Positions 1-8,298 are shown, counted from the stretch's first letter. The stretch is DNA of 35,103 bases from Campylobacteraceae bacterium (GCA_027024155.1 JALVTE010000062.1:1-35103), one strand, 5' to 3'. The notes: generated from the sequence alone by a model not told the origin. A program made the numbers and translations.

Positions 1-180
1 CAGCGACCTCTTTTATCTTCCTCTTTCTACTTTAGCACCCCTTAGTTTAACATGTTTTTTACATTGTCAAACTTTTTATTTCTTTGGGGTTTTGTATTAT
101 ACGATGACGGCGATTGTAAGCTTTAAAGATAGCTCGAATAGTCTATTATATTCACATTTATTTTAAAACAACAGTAGTTT

Positions 181-208
181 TATGCTTTTGGCTTCTAGCT
201 TTAAGCTT
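181..208. repeat. Heptanucleotide array, locus 1
   Basis: Four consecutive 7-base units can be read in phase: TATGCTT, TTGGCTT, CTAGCTT, TAAGCTT, all fitting TNNGCTT. Similar period-7 arrays lie at 6632-6666, 10861-10895, 12236-12256, 28501-28535 and 30431-30507. The first units (TATGCTT-TTGGCTT) closely resemble the reverse complement of the 6632-6666 array, so this is a dispersed family and not one local low-complexity patch. Confidence 0.6.
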
Positions 209-215
209 ATCACGA

Positions 216-221
216 TATAAT
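216..221 (+). promoter_or_regulatory. Predicted -10 box for the rpsF-ssb-rpsR operon
   Basis: A perfect TATAAT lies 69 bases before the rpsF ATG, with no clear -35, as is common for sigma-70 promoters of Campylobacterota. Position and motif are seen; activity is inferred. Confidence 0.45.
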
Positions 222-290
222 TTTCGTTCAAAAAATTCTTTCTCGTAACGCATTAGCGGAGCGGGATAAAAAGCCGAAAGAAGGAAGAAA

Positions 291-665
291 ATGAACTGTT
301 ATGAAACACTTTTTATTCTTAAGCCTACGCTTACAGAAGAAGAGACTACAAAACAAATCGATGCTGTAAAGGCAAGTATCACTGAACAAAATGGTGAAGT
401 TGTTGCTACTAATGTTATGGGAGCTCGTAAGCTTGCATACCCTATACAAAAAAATGAGCGTGGTTACTACACTGTAGTTTATCATAAGTCACCTGCTTCT
501 GCTATTGCAGAAATCGAAAGAAAATTAAGATACAACGAAGATGCTCTTAAATTCTTTACTGTAAAATATGCTACAAAAAGAGAAATAGCAGAGTTCGATA
601 GACAAGTTGCTAACTGTTCTCCTAAAAAAGAAGAGAGCAAAGAAGAGGCTTCTAGCGAAGCATAA
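291..665 (+). CDS. rpsF: 30S ribosomal protein S6
   Basis: This is ribosomal protein S6 of the small subunit, which pairs with S18 on the platform of the 30S subunit. The N-terminus (MNCYETLFILKPTL) is the first strand of the S6 fold, followed by the conserved GARKLAYPIQKNERGYY region at about residues 44-60. The last ~20 residues are a charged tail rich in Glu and Lys, typical of bacterial S6. At 124 residues it has the usual length. GAAGGAAG sits just before the ATG. It heads a three-gene operon with ssb 17 bp and rpsR further downstream, the standard bacterial arrangement. Confidence 0.97.
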   Translation: MNCYETLFILKPTLTEEETTKQIDAVKASITEQNGEVVATNVMGARKLAYPIQKNERGYYTVVYHKSPASAIAEIERKLRYNEDALKFFTVKYATKREIAEFDRQVANCSPKKEESKEEASSEA

Positions 666-682
666 TTAATAAAGGTACTCCT

Positions 683-1189
683 ATGTATAACAAGGTAATT
701 TTAGTTGGTAATTTGACAAGAGATGTAGAGGTAAGATACTCTCAAAGTGGTAGTGCTATTGGAAAGGTTGGTATTGCTACTAGCCGTAAGTTCAAGAGTG
801 CTACAGGCGAGCAAAAAGAGGAAGTGATGTTTATAGACCTTACTTTCTTTGGAAGAACTGCCGAAATTGCTAACCAATACCTTAGAAAAGGGAGTAAAGT
901 ATTAGTTGAAGGTAGACTTATACTAGAGCAGTGGGTCGCTCAAGATGGTAGTAAAAGAAGTCGCCACTCTGTAACTGTAGAGAGTATGAAGATGTTAGAT
1001 AGTAGAGCAGACAGTGCACAAAACAACCAATATAATAACAATAATGGTTACAATGCGGCACCTGCACAGCAGCAACCTTCGTACCAGCAGCAAACACAGC
1101 AGCCACCAGTACAGCAGATGGCACCAAGTGCACCACAAGAGCCAAAGATTCCAGAAATCGATATCGATGAAGATGAAATACCATTTTAG
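683..1189 (+). CDS. ssb: Single-stranded DNA-binding protein
   Basis: SSB coats single-stranded DNA in replication, recombination and repair. The N-terminal OB-fold covers about residues 1-105 ([20 protein letters not shown], then [18 protein letters not shown] and the [10 protein letters not shown] strand). A disordered linker rich in Gln, Asn and Pro follows (about 112-155), and the protein ends in the acidic tip DIDEDEIPF that recruits partner proteins. At 168 residues with a typical tail it should be the main replicative SSB. It lies between rpsF and rpsR in one operon. The CAG/CAA-rich linker explains the long spurious open frames on the other strand. Confidence 0.97.
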   Translation: MYNKVILVGNLTRDVEVRYSQSGSAIGKVGIATSRKFKSATGEQKEEVMFIDLTFFGRTAEIANQYLRKGSKVLVEGRLILEQWVAQDGSKRSRHSVTVESMKMLDSRADSAQNNQYNNNNGYNAAPAQQQPSYQQQTQQPPVQQMAPSAPQEPKIPEIDIDEDEIPF

Positions 1190-1200
1190 GAGAAAAAACA

Positions 1201-1464
1201 ATGGCTGAAAAAAGAAAGTTCAAAAAAAGATTTTGTAGATACTGTCAACAAAAAGTTGATTACATAGATTATAAAGATTTAACTCAATTAAAATTTAGTT
1301 TAAGTGAGAGATATAAAATTATGCCTCGTCGTTTAACAGGTAACTGTAAAAGACATCAAGAGTTAATTGCAGATGCTATTAAAAGAGCAAGACAAGCTGC
1401 ATTTATCCCTTATATTGTAGATAGAAAAAGAGTTGTTGCTAATCCATTTGAATTAATCAAATAA
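1201..1464 (+). CDS. rpsR: 30S ribosomal protein S18
   Basis: This is ribosomal protein S18, the S6 partner on the 30S platform. The N-terminus is Lys/Arg-rich and includes [11 protein letters not shown] with a CRYC cysteine pair, followed by [18 protein letters not shown] and the core [24 protein letters not shown] (residues 41-64), a family signature. The 87-residue length is normal. It begins 11 bp after ssb with an AGGAGAAAA ribosome binding site and closes the operon. Confidence 0.97.
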   Translation: MAEKRKFKKRFCRYCQQKVDYIDYKDLTQLKFSLSERYKIMPRRLTGNCKRHQELIADAIKRARQAAFIPYIVDRKRVVANPFELIK

Positions 1465-1490
1465 TTAAAAGCAAACTCTTTTCCCATATA

Positions 1491-1516
1491 CTGCTTCAAG
1501 CTTATGCTTGAAGTAA
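1491..1516 (+). terminator. Hairpin after rpsR (possible weak terminator)
   Basis: CTTCAAGC (1494-1501) pairs perfectly with GCTTGAAG (1506-1513) around a TTAT loop, 30 bases after the rpsR stop. There is no run of T after it, so it may be a processing or pausing hairpin instead of a full Rho-independent terminator. Confidence 0.35.
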
Positions 1517-1723
1517 TCCACTTACTTACACTAAATCGAAATAGAGAATACTTCCAATACCATTAAGTTAATAGTTGTATAACCATATAATAGAATTAAG
1601 TTATTGTGCTAGCTTAAATATTTACCATATAGATTATGGATTCCCATTTTTACGAGAATAAGACTTGAAGGCATACTTTTATCTTTGTACTTTATGATTA
1701 GGAAGCAAAGTCTCAATTTAATA

Positions 1724-1970
1724 ACTGAACTTACACACTATATACATTATTTAACAAATCAAAAAAGTGATATATATGAAAGAAGAAATTCTCTCTCCTA
1801 GCTGAAGCTAAGAGTGATAATTTTTCTTTTGCCCTGCGGGTAGCACAAGAGGGCACTTGACTTTAAACACATTTTAGGGCAAGTTAGCTTTGGCTAGCTT
1901 TTATTAAAAACTATTCACATTAAGCACCCTCTTGTGCTATTAAATATTGAATATAGTGCGTAACTTCAGT
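1724..1970. mobile_element. MITE-like element, 247 bp, with inverted ends and TAATA target duplication
   Basis: The left end reads ACTGAACTTACACACTATA and the reverse complement of the right end reads ACTGAAGTTACGCACTATA. The match extends about 22 bp with three mismatches. Both ends are flanked by TAATA (1719-1723 and 1971-1975), as expected for a 5-bp target-site duplication. Inside lies a second inverted repeat (1841-1858 with 1922-1939, built on TAGCACAAGAGGG / CCCTCTTGTGCTA) and a small hairpin at 1881-1900 followed by TTATT. There is no transposase gene, so it would have to be mobilised in trans. The first ~37 bases of this element recur at 11734-11771. Confidence 0.6.
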
Positions 1971-2036
1971 TAATAACATTGAAGGGCAACTCTAATATAG
2001 CAACTCAGAATAGTTGCTATATATTAATATTTCTAT

Positions 2037-2705
2037 TTATTTTTTACTTGTAGATACTCTATCCTTGTCTACTCTTTTAGAGAACTCTGTATCTTCACCT
2101 ATCATTAATTTTTTAGCTTGTCCTATCCAATCTTCTCTTTTGATTCTACCTGAGAATGCTAAGTGGCTATCTACCCATGCTATCTCTTCTTCACTCCATG
2201 CTGCAATTTGGTCAAAATGGAACACACCTAAATTATGCAACTTCTCCTCTATAACAAAACCTATACCTTTAATTCTACATAAATTATCAGCCTTATTATC
2301 TCTAGGGCTATTTAATAAATTTGGCTTACTATTATCTTCTTTATCTACTTGCAAAAGTTCATCTTTAGAATTAGAGGTATCGTTTACTACTTGTGATACA
2401 ATACCTTGAGCTTCACTATTTACTGTAGTAGATTTATCTTTACTATTTGAAAAAGTTTCTACACTCTTTTCAGCTGCAGTAGCTACATTTTCAGAAGAGA
2501 GTATTGAAGGCTTCTCATCATTAACATTCGAAGAGTTTTCAATGGAGGCTAAATATTGACTTTCACAATAATCATTTTTCTTAAAATAGAGTTCATTAGT
2601 CTGTTTTTTACATGATAGTTTACCAAACAGATACCCTAAAATTATACCTATTAAGGCAATTAGAACCAATAAAAGTCCAATTTGTAATGCTGTTACCATA
2701 TCCAC
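2037..2705 (-). CDS. Membrane-anchored helix-hairpin-helix domain protein
   Basis: The protein has an N-terminal transmembrane segment (about residues 8-30, ending in GYLFGKLSCKK), then a ~100-residue low-complexity linker rich in Ser, Asn, Asp and Lys, then a compact C-terminal domain (about 140-202). That domain starts DNLCRIKGIGFVIEEKLHNLG, a helix-hairpin-helix motif, and continues FDQIAAWSEEEIAWVD to REDWIGQAKKL. Such domains are often annotated as flap-endonuclease-like or as related to the C-terminal part of some NADH dehydrogenase and ribosomal L21-like proteins. No nuclease active site is visible, so DNA binding or protein contact are both possible. It stands alone, divergent from mltG. 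Confidence 0.75.
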   Translation of the reverse strand: MDMVTALQIGLLLVLIALIGIILGYLFGKLSCKKQTNELYFKKNDYCESQYLASIENSSNVNDEKPSILSSENVATAAEKSVETFSNSKDKSTTVNSEAQGIVSQVVNDTSNSKDELLQVDKEDNSKPNLLNSPRDNKADNLCRIKGIGFVIEEKLHNLGVFHFDQIAAWSEEEIAWVDSHLAFSGRIKREDWIGQAKKLMIGEDTEFSKRVDKDRVSTSKK

Positions 2706-2728
2706 TCCTTTTAGTATTAAAAATATCT

Positions 2729-2734
2729 ATTATA
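2729..2734 (-). promoter_or_regulatory. Predicted -10 box for the HHH protein gene
   Basis: On the minus strand this reads TATAAT, 24-29 bases ahead of the ATG, with an AAAGGAG ribosome binding site between. No clear -35 is seen. Confidence 0.4.
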
Positions 2735-2833
2735 AGGTTATCATATTTTTTTTAAAATGTATCTATTCTTATCTAAAATTACTATATTTTATGACAAAAT
2801 CACTAGAAATTACGAATATAAACAAATTAAATG

Positions 2834-2839
2834 TATAAT
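2834..2839 (+). promoter_or_regulatory. Predicted -10 box for mltG
   Basis: TATAAT preceded directly by TG lies 30 bases upstream of the TTG start of mltG. It shares the intergenic region with the divergent HHH gene promoter. Confidence 0.4.
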
Positions 2840-2868
2840 TTCAGTAGAATAAAACAAAGGATACTCTC

Positions 2869-3891
2869 TTGAAAATTTTTATAAAAATAGTTTTACTCTT
2901 TATAATTGCATTTATGATATATCTATTAATACCTTTAAAAAGTGATAAATTAATATATATACCATCTGCTAAAGATAAAGATTTTAATCAAGCTATTAAG
3001 CTACAAGATACTCCTCTTAATAGTTTCGATTTAGCTATATTAAGAGTGTTTAAAATAAAAAGTGGTTGGGTCAGAGTCTCTACACCTATAAATAGATATA
3101 AATTATATCAAGTTTTATTAAATGCGAAACGAGAGCCAACAAGAAAAGTTGTAATGTATGGTGGAGATACTATCTTAAATTTCTCTAAAACAGTTGCAAA
3201 ACAGACTAATTTAAATGTAGATAAGTTAATTAAAGCATACGAAGAACTTTCGCCATTTTACGAAGCTGGAATCTTAGCACAAAAGTACGATATTCCATAT
3301 AATGCAACTGAACATAGTTTAATGTCATATATGATTAACAAAACAAATAGTTACTATAAAAATTTAGCAAAAAAAGAGGGTATTGATTTTTACTCTAAAG
3401 CATTTAAAAACAAACTAATAATTGCTTCTATAATAGAGAAAGAGACTCAAAATTATAAAGAGATGCCACTTATCTCTGCTGTTATACAAAATAGATTAAA
3501 AAAAGGTATGAAGCTACAAATGGATGCAACACTAAATCATGGTAAATATTCTCATACAGTTATTACACCTACCATTATAAAGTATGACCTCTCTAAATAT
3601 AACACTTATAGAAATAAAGGATTACCTCCCGAACCAATAGGCAGTGTATCTAAAGTTGCTCTTTTATCTGCATTTTTACCAGCTAAAGTTGATTATTTAT
3701 ATTTTGTAAAGAAGCCAAAAGGTGGGCATATATTTAGTAAAACTTATAAAAAGCATCAAGGTAGAGTAAAAATATATAAAGATAATTTAGCAAGAAAAAG
3801 ATTAATTTATAAATTAATAAATAGAAAAATAGATATCAAGTTTCCAATCATAGTACCAAAAGTTCATATACCAGTATATAAAAGTAAATGA
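2869..3891 (+). CDS. mltG: Endolytic murein transglycosylase MltG
   Basis: MltG is an inner-membrane lytic transglycosylase that cuts nascent glycan strands and is thought to set peptidoglycan chain ends. One N-terminal membrane anchor is visible (residues 2-22). The YceG/MltG domain carries IIASIIEKETQ, where Glu190 corresponds to the catalytic Glu of the family, followed by SAVIQNRLKKGMKLQMDATLNHG and the later GLPPEPIGSVSKVALLSA motif (about 245-265). Length (340) is normal. The start is TTG with AAAGGA 7-8 bases upstream, and no better in-frame ATG lies nearby. It is followed by trpB, which has its own predicted promoter. Confidence 0.93.
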   Translation: MKIFIKIVLLFIIAFMIYLLIPLKSDKLIYIPSAKDKDFNQAIKLQDTPLNSFDLAILRVFKIKSGWVRVSTPINRYKLYQVLLNAKREPTRKVVMYGGDTILNFSKTVAKQTNLNVDKLIKAYEELSPFYEAGILAQKYDIPYNATEHSLMSYMINKTNSYYKNLAKKEGIDFYSKAFKNKLIIASIIEKETQNYKEMPLISAVIQNRLKKGMKLQMDATLNHGKYSHTVITPTIIKYDLSKYNTYRNKGLPPEPIGSVSKVALLSAFLPAKVDYLYFVKKPKGGHIFSKTYKKHQGRVKIYKDNLARKRLIYKLINRKIDIKFPIIVPKVHIPVYKSK

Positions 3892-3906
3892 TAATGGCTA
3901 TTTAGA

Positions 3907-3912
3907 TATAAT
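3907..3912 (+). promoter_or_regulatory. Predicted -10 box for trpB-pepA
   Basis: GATATAAT contains a perfect TATAAT about 26 bases ahead of the trpB ATG, leaving a short leader with a GAGGAAAG ribosome binding site. Confidence 0.45.
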
Positions 3913-3938
3913 CTCTTAAAAATTTTGAGGAAAGTTTT

Positions 3939-5141
3939 ATGTATATTCCTAAACCTAGCAAATATGACCCAGACAATTTGGGGCATTTTGGTAAATTTGG
4001 TGGGCGATATGTTCCCGAAACACTTATGCCAGTATTAGAAGAGTTAAAAAAAGATTACGAAGCGGTAAGGTTCGATAAAGATTTTTGGAGCGAAGTTGAT
4101 TACTACTACAAAAAGTATGTTGGTCGCCCTAGCCCTCTCTATTTTGCAGAGAATCTATCTAAAGAGTTAGATGCAAAAATATATCTAAAAAGAGAAGATT
4201 TAAACCATACAGGTGCACACAAAATAAACCACACAGTAGCACAAGCAATCTTAGCTAAACGCCTTGGTAAGAAAAAAGTAATTGCAGAGACTGGTGCCGG
4301 GCAACACGGCGTAGCAACTGCAACAGTAGCAGCACTGTTTGGCTTAGAGTGCGAAATATTTATGGGTGCTAAAGATGTTGAAAGACAATCTTTAAATGTA
4401 TTTAGAATGAAGCTTCTAGGTGCAAAAGTGCACGCAGTACAAAGTGGTAGCAAAACACTTAAAGATGCTATGAATGATGCCATCAGATTTTGGGTTACAA
4501 ATGCAAGAGATACATTCTACATAATCGGCACAGTAGCAGGACCACACCCCTACCCTATGATGATTAGAGATATTCAGTCAATTATTGGTTGGGAAGCAAG
4601 ACGCGATATTTTAGAAGCCGAGGGTCGCTTGCCAGATAAAGTAATTGCATGTATTGGCGGTGGCTCTAACGCTATAGGAATATTTAACCATTTTTTAGAA
4701 GATAAAGATACACAGTGTATCGGTATCGAAGCTGGCGGTTTAGGCTTAGATAGCAAACATGGAGCATCACTTGCAAAAGGAAGCCCAGGGGTGCTACATG
4801 GGCAATTAAGCTACCTACTTCAAAATGAAGATGGGCAAATCTTAGAAGCCCACTCTATAAGTGCGGGGCTAGACTATCCAGGTATTGGACCAGAGCATGC
4901 ATATTTAAAAGAGTTAGAAGCAGTTAAGTACGATAGCATTACCGACAAAGAGGCACTTGATGCTTTTGTATGGTTAAGCCAAAAAGAGGGTATAATACCA
5001 GCATTCGAGAGTTCGCACGCTATTGCATATCTTAAAAAGATACCAAAAGATGAACTTAAAGATAAATTAGTTATAGTAAATGTCTCAGGAAGAGGCGACA
5101 AAGATATGATTCAGGCAAAAGAGTTATTAAATTTTGAATAA
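3939..5141 (+). CDS. trpB: Tryptophan synthase beta chain
   Basis: TrpB condenses indole with serine to make tryptophan using pyridoxal phosphate, normally as an alpha2-beta2 complex. The sequence is a textbook TrpB1 type: [15 protein letters not shown] near the start, the PLP lysine Lys95 in HTGAHKINH (90-98), [11 protein letters not shown] (about 116-126) and the phosphate-binding GGGSN at 240-244. Length 400 is normal. No trpA or other trp genes lie here, so trpB is split from the rest of the pathway in this window. pepA follows after 9 bp and is probably cotranscribed. Confidence 0.97.
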   Translation: MYIPKPSKYDPDNLGHFGKFGGRYVPETLMPVLEELKKDYEAVRFDKDFWSEVDYYYKKYVGRPSPLYFAENLSKELDAKIYLKREDLNHTGAHKINHTVAQAILAKRLGKKKVIAETGAGQHGVATATVAALFGLECEIFMGAKDVERQSLNVFRMKLLGAKVHAVQSGSKTLKDAMNDAIRFWVTNARDTFYIIGTVAGPHPYPMMIRDIQSIIGWEARRDILEAEGRLPDKVIACIGGGSNAIGIFNHFLEDKDTQCIGIEAGGLGLDSKHGASLAKGSPGVLHGQLSYLLQNEDGQILEAHSISAGLDYPGIGPEHAYLKELEAVKYDSITDKEALDAFVWLSQKEGIIPAFESSHAIAYLKKIPKDELKDKLVIVNVSGRGDKDMIQAKELLNFE

Positions 5142-5150
5142 GGATATATA

Positions 5151-6629
5151 ATGCAAATAGAGTTTGTTACAAAGAAATTAAAAGATATAAAAGCAGATTT
5201 AGAGTTAATCGTAGTAGTAGATAAAAACTTCGACCACGATTTAGTTAAGGAGCATAAAGCTACATTAAAAGATGCCGGTTTTAGTGCAGAACAAGACGAA
5301 GCTATTTTACTACCGGAGAGCAAAAAACTTTTTGTTGGCTCAGAGTCGCTAAGAGCTAAAGATATTCGTCCAGCCGTTGCTAGTGCGTTGCGTTCTGTTT
5401 TAGGCAAAAAGTATAAAACTGTTAAATTAGCTAGCTACTTAAGCCATGCAAAATGTACTGCAACACTTAGAGCACTTGCAGAGGCAATAGTTTTAGGAAC
5501 TTACGAATACACAAGATACAAAAGTAAAAAAGAGAACTCTAAACTAGAGAAAGTTTTTATCTCTAGCCAAGAGTATAACAGTAAAGAGATAGATAAAGAT
5601 GCAGCAAAAAGAGCAATAACTAAAGGTATCGAGGTATCTTTAAGTGTTAATTTAACAAGAGATATTGTAAACACTCCACCAGACGACTTCTACCCAAAAA
5701 TTATGGCAAGAGTGGCTAAAGATATTGCTAAAAATGAGGATTTAGAGATAAAGGTTTTAAACAGAGGTCAAATAGCAGAACAGAAGATGAACGCCCTATT
5801 AGCTGTAGCAAAAGCAAGCACACATGCACCAAGAGTTATACATATTAGCTATAAACCTAAAAATCCTAAAGCAGTTGTATCTCTTATTGGAAAAGGATTA
5901 ACATACGATAGTGGTGGGCTAAGCCTTAAGCCAAGCGATTTTATGGTTACCATGAAAGCAGACAAAAGTGGTGGCTCAGCAGTTTTAGGAATAATGCAAG
6001 CTGTTAGCAGATTAAAACTACCAATAGAAGTACACGGCTTTATTGGTGCAGTAGAGAATATGATAGGTGGCAATGCCTATAAACCAGACGATGTTTTAAT
6101 AGCGAAAAATGGTAAAACTATAGAGGTAAGAAATACAGATGCCGAGGGTCGTTTGGTTCTTGCAGATGTACTTTGCTACGCACAACAAGAGGTAGATGCA
6201 AACTACATTATCGATATGGCAACACTTACAGGAGCTTGTGTTGTAGGCTTAGGACACTACACAACAGGTGTTATGGGTAACAACCAAAAGATAATAGACA
6301 AAATGCTATACGCTGCAAACACAGCATCTGGAGAAATGGCAGCACAGTTACCATTTAACAGATACTTAAACAAAACTCTAAAAAGCTCGATTGCAGATAT
6401 TTGTAATATCTCAAACACAAGATACGGCGGAGCAATCACAGCAGGGCTATTCTTAAGTAACTTTATCGAAGAGAAAAACCGCCAAAAATGGCTACACTTA
6501 GATATAGCAGGTCCAGCATTCGTAGAACACGAATGGGGCGAAAACCCACACGGAGCAAGCGGTGCAGGCGTAAGAGCAGTAACAAGATTTATAGAAAAAC
6601 TATCAACTAGCGAGGGCGAACACTACTAA
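5151..6629 (+). CDS. pepA: Cytosol (leucyl) aminopeptidase, M17 family
   Basis: This is a di-metal aminopeptidase that removes N-terminal residues from peptides, working as a hexamer in the cytoplasm. The M17 catalytic domain fills the C-terminal part, with metal ligands visible as Lys248 and Asp253 (GKGLTYDSGGLSLKP), Asp271, and Asp330/Glu332 in the family signature NTDAEGRL. The N-terminal ~165 residues form the macro-like domain. Length 492 is normal. It begins 9 bp after trpB with AAGGATATA before the ATG, so the two share a transcript ending at the hairpin near 6690. E. coli PepA also binds DNA, but nothing here shows that role. Confidence 0.95.
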   Translation: MQIEFVTKKLKDIKADLELIVVVDKNFDHDLVKEHKATLKDAGFSAEQDEAILLPESKKLFVGSESLRAKDIRPAVASALRSVLGKKYKTVKLASYLSHAKCTATLRALAEAIVLGTYEYTRYKSKKENSKLEKVFISSQEYNSKEIDKDAAKRAITKGIEVSLSVNLTRDIVNTPPDDFYPKIMARVAKDIAKNEDLEIKVLNRGQIAEQKMNALLAVAKASTHAPRVIHISYKPKNPKAVVSLIGKGLTYDSGGLSLKPSDFMVTMKADKSGGSAVLGIMQAVSRLKLPIEVHGFIGAVENMIGGNAYKPDDVLIAKNGKTIEVRNTDAEGRLVLADVLCYAQQEVDANYIIDMATLTGACVVGLGHYTTGVMGNNQKIIDKMLYAANTASGEMAAQLPFNRYLNKTLKSSIADICNISNTRYGGAITAGLFLSNFIEEKNRQKWLHLDIAGPAFVEHEWGENPHGASGAGVRAVTRFIEKLSTSEGEHY

Positions 6630-6631
6630 TG

Positions 6632-6666
6632 AAGCTCAAAGCTTTAAGCCCAAAGCTAAAAGCATA
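6632..6666. repeat. Heptanucleotide array, locus 2
   Basis: Five in-phase units: AAGCTCA, AAGCTTT, AAGCCCA, AAGCTAA, AAGCATA. All begin AAGC. On the other strand this is the TNNGCTT type seen at 181-208. It starts three bases after the pepA stop codon. Confidence 0.65.
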
Positions 6667-6675
6667 AGAATGTAG

Positions 6676-6700
6676 CGCGCAGTGCCCTCACTGCACGTTT
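6676..6700 (+). terminator. Rho-independent terminator of trpB-pepA
   Basis: CGCGCAGTG (6676-6684) pairs with CACTGCACG (6689-6697) with one mismatch around a CCCT loop, and TTTTA follows. It is the only strong terminator-like structure after pepA. The remaining bases to 6927 hold no further structure beyond the methyltransferase promoter. Confidence 0.55.
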
Positions 6701-6875
6701 TAGCCAAGTAACTCCATAAATATACTATACTCTATCAAGCTAGAGACTTTTCAACCTTTTTAAATCTTTTAAATAGGATAAATTCTAATCTAAACTATAT
6801 TATTTTGCTACTTTTTACAAATATCAATTTATCTTCTCTATAGTACCCCTTGAATACTTCTTGATTCCTGACCGT

Positions 6876-6890
6876 AAGTAAAATTTACTT
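6876..6890. promoter_or_regulatory. Perfect palindrome upstream of the methyltransferase promoter
   Basis: AAGTAAA-A-TTTACTT is a perfect 15-base palindrome centred about 45 bases before the predicted transcription start of the methyltransferase gene. It may be an operator. No candidate controller gene other than the HTH-containing endonuclease is present. Confidence 0.3.
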
Positions 6891-6915
6891 TATCAAAAAT
6901 CAAACAAATATAAGA

Positions 6916-6921
6916 TATAAT
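6916..6921 (+). promoter_or_regulatory. Predicted -10 box giving a leaderless methyltransferase transcript
   Basis: TATAAT ends only six bases before the ATG at 6928, so transcription would start at or next to the start codon. There is no ribosome binding site in front of this ATG. Confidence 0.4.
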
Positions 6922-6927
6922 TAAAAT

Positions 6928-7611
6928 ATGAAATATAATGATATTGATTTACAAAATTGGAAAGAATGTGATATAAATACAGATAGTTTATGGCTAATAA
7001 GTGAACGAGACAAAAGTGGTAAACACAAAAATATTTATCACGGGAACTTTATCCCCCAAATTCCAAATCAACTTCTTAGAAGATATACAAAAAAAGATGA
7101 AGTAGTGCTAGAACCATTCATGGGAAGTGGCACAACTCTTTTTGAATGTGAAAAACTGACAAGAAAATATATAGGTCTCGATATAAATCCTAAAATGATA
7201 GAATATGTAAACGAACAGATGCAAGATAATCTAATCTATCAAGATTATAGCATCAATTTTTGTAATTCATTAGACGAAAAAGCTGTAGATGATGCTGTTT
7301 TATCTTCATTAAAAAATTTTAATCAAAAAAGTGTCCAGTTTGTTTTAATGCACCCACCATATATGGATATAGTTAAATTTACAGAAGATAAAAATGACTT
7401 GAGTCAAATTAATAATATAAATGAGTTTGTTAAAAAATTTAAAATTGTTTGTGAAAATAGCCTAAAATATCTTGATAAAAATAGATATTTTGCTATTGTC
7501 ATTGGGGATGGATATGATAAAAAAAATTTCAGAGTTAAACTAAAAGGAATAGTGGTTAAAAATATAGAATCTTTAAAGAATAATTATTTAAAGGAAAAAT
7601 ATTGTGCATAA
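6928..7611 (+). CDS. Site-specific DNA methyltransferase (N6-adenine or N4-cytosine), possibly shortened
   Basis: This is an AdoMet-dependent DNA methyltransferase acting on an exocyclic amino group. Motifs appear in the order X (GNFIPQIPNQLLRRY, about 43-57), I (VLEPFMGSGTT, about 63-74, then GLDINP) and catalytic IV (HPPY, about 140). After VIGDGYDKKN and KLKGIVVKNIE the protein stops at 227 residues. From my knowledge of the family, relatives usually have an extra stretch between those two segments and a C-terminal WRYRAL...GGFYVFKHEY block, which is absent here, so the gene may be shortened and inactive. It overlaps the next gene by 8 bp and is more AT-rich than the flanking housekeeping genes. 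Confidence 0.8.
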   Translation: MKYNDIDLQNWKECDINTDSLWLISERDKSGKHKNIYHGNFIPQIPNQLLRRYTKKDEVVLEPFMGSGTTLFECEKLTRKYIGLDINPKMIEYVNEQMQDNLIYQDYSINFCNSLDEKAVDDAVLSSLKNFNQKSVQFVLMHPPYMDIVKFTEDKNDLSQINNINEFVKKFKIVCENSLKYLDKNRYFAIVIGDGYDKKNFRVKLKGIVVKNIESLKNNYLKEKYCA

Positions 7612-8293
7612 AGAAAATTTAACATATTCAGAAGCTATTGAAATGGTAATGAAAGATAACGGTGGGTTTGCATCATTAAAATATATTTATGAGAATATTG
7701 AAAAGTATAGAAAAAAAACAGGAAAAACACCTGATAATACTATCCAAGAAAGAGTTCAACGAGATAATAGATTTACAAGAATAGCTTTAGGAGTATATGC
7801 ATTAACAAATTTTTTAGAAAAAGTTGAAAAATATGATTTAGGTTTTTTTGCTACACAACAAGATAATATAGTTTTTAAACAAAAGAAAAAAAATAAAAAT
7901 ACCGAAAAAACTATAACACAAAAAATTAGAATTGGACAAGATATATTTAGAAATGAATTATTAAGAACTTTAAAAAAATGCCCAATTACACAAATTGATG
8001 ATAAAAGACTGTTAATAGCAAGTCATATCAAACCTTGGGTACACAGCAATAATGAAGAAAGATTAAATCCAAATAATGGATTTTTATTATCCCCTCTTTA
8101 TGATAAATTATTTGACAAGAGTATAGGTTTGATTACTTTTACTTCAAAAAAAGAAATTCTAATATCTAAGAAATTATCTAATGAGAATAGAGCAAGGCTA
8201 GGTATTAATAATCGAGATTACATAGCTGAACTACCTGTTGAAGGTAGAGAAGAATTTTTAGAGTATCATAGAAAATATATATTCCAAGGATAA
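7604..8293 (+). CDS. HNH restriction endonuclease with N-terminal helix-turn-helix domain
   Basis: The N-terminal ~70 residues (SEAIEMVMKDNGGFASLKYIYE ... NRFTRIALGVYAL) look like a winged helix of the HARE-HTH kind found on restriction and chromatin proteins. The C-terminal half resembles the HNH_2 family: CPITQIDDKRLLIASHIKPW, then ERLNPNNGFLLSPLYDKLFDKSIGLITF. The cysteine-threonine start, ASHIKPW histidine and NG...FD pattern are the family hallmarks. The start is GTG with AAGGAAAA upstream, overlapping the methyltransferase end. Position next to two methyltransferases marks it as the cutting enzyme of a type II-like system. Its recognition site cannot be read from sequence. Confidence 0.8.
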   Translation: MHKENLTYSEAIEMVMKDNGGFASLKYIYENIEKYRKKTGKTPDNTIQERVQRDNRFTRIALGVYALTNFLEKVEKYDLGFFATQQDNIVFKQKKKNKNTEKTITQKIRIGQDIFRNELLRTLKKCPITQIDDKRLLIASHIKPWVHSNNEERLNPNNGFLLSPLYDKLFDKSIGLITFTSKKEILISKKLSNENRARLGINNRDYIAELPVEGREEFLEYHRKYIFQG

Positions 8294-8298
8294 TATTA

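Larger units (their letters stand above)
1..290. other. Upstream non-coding region of the rpsF operon
   Basis: I see no convincing coding region here. It contains a pyrimidine-rich start, a short array of 7-base repeats (181-208) and the likely promoter of the rpsF operon. The last part (274-290) carries the purine-rich ribosome binding site GAAGGAAG ahead of the rpsF ATG. Confidence 0.6.
1465..2036. other. 572-bp gene-free region between rpsR and the HHH protein gene
   Basis: I find no open frame with coding character. The contents are the hairpin at 1494-1513, a degenerate copy (about 1638-1663, GATTCCCATTTTTACGAGAA) of the palindromic repeat seen at 24848-24877, and a MITE-like element at 1724-1970. 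The remaining 60 bp before the HHH stop codon show nothing recognisable. Confidence 0.6.

Noticed and set aside
995-1223. Open frames on both strands over the ssb linker
   Set aside because: They are produced by the CAG/CAA/CCA-rich linker codons of ssb and show no independent coding features.
1841-1939. Inverted repeats considered as a CRISPR or a structured RNA gene
   Set aside because: Only one pair of arms exists, without regular spacers or any known RNA consensus. They fit the MITE-like element instead.
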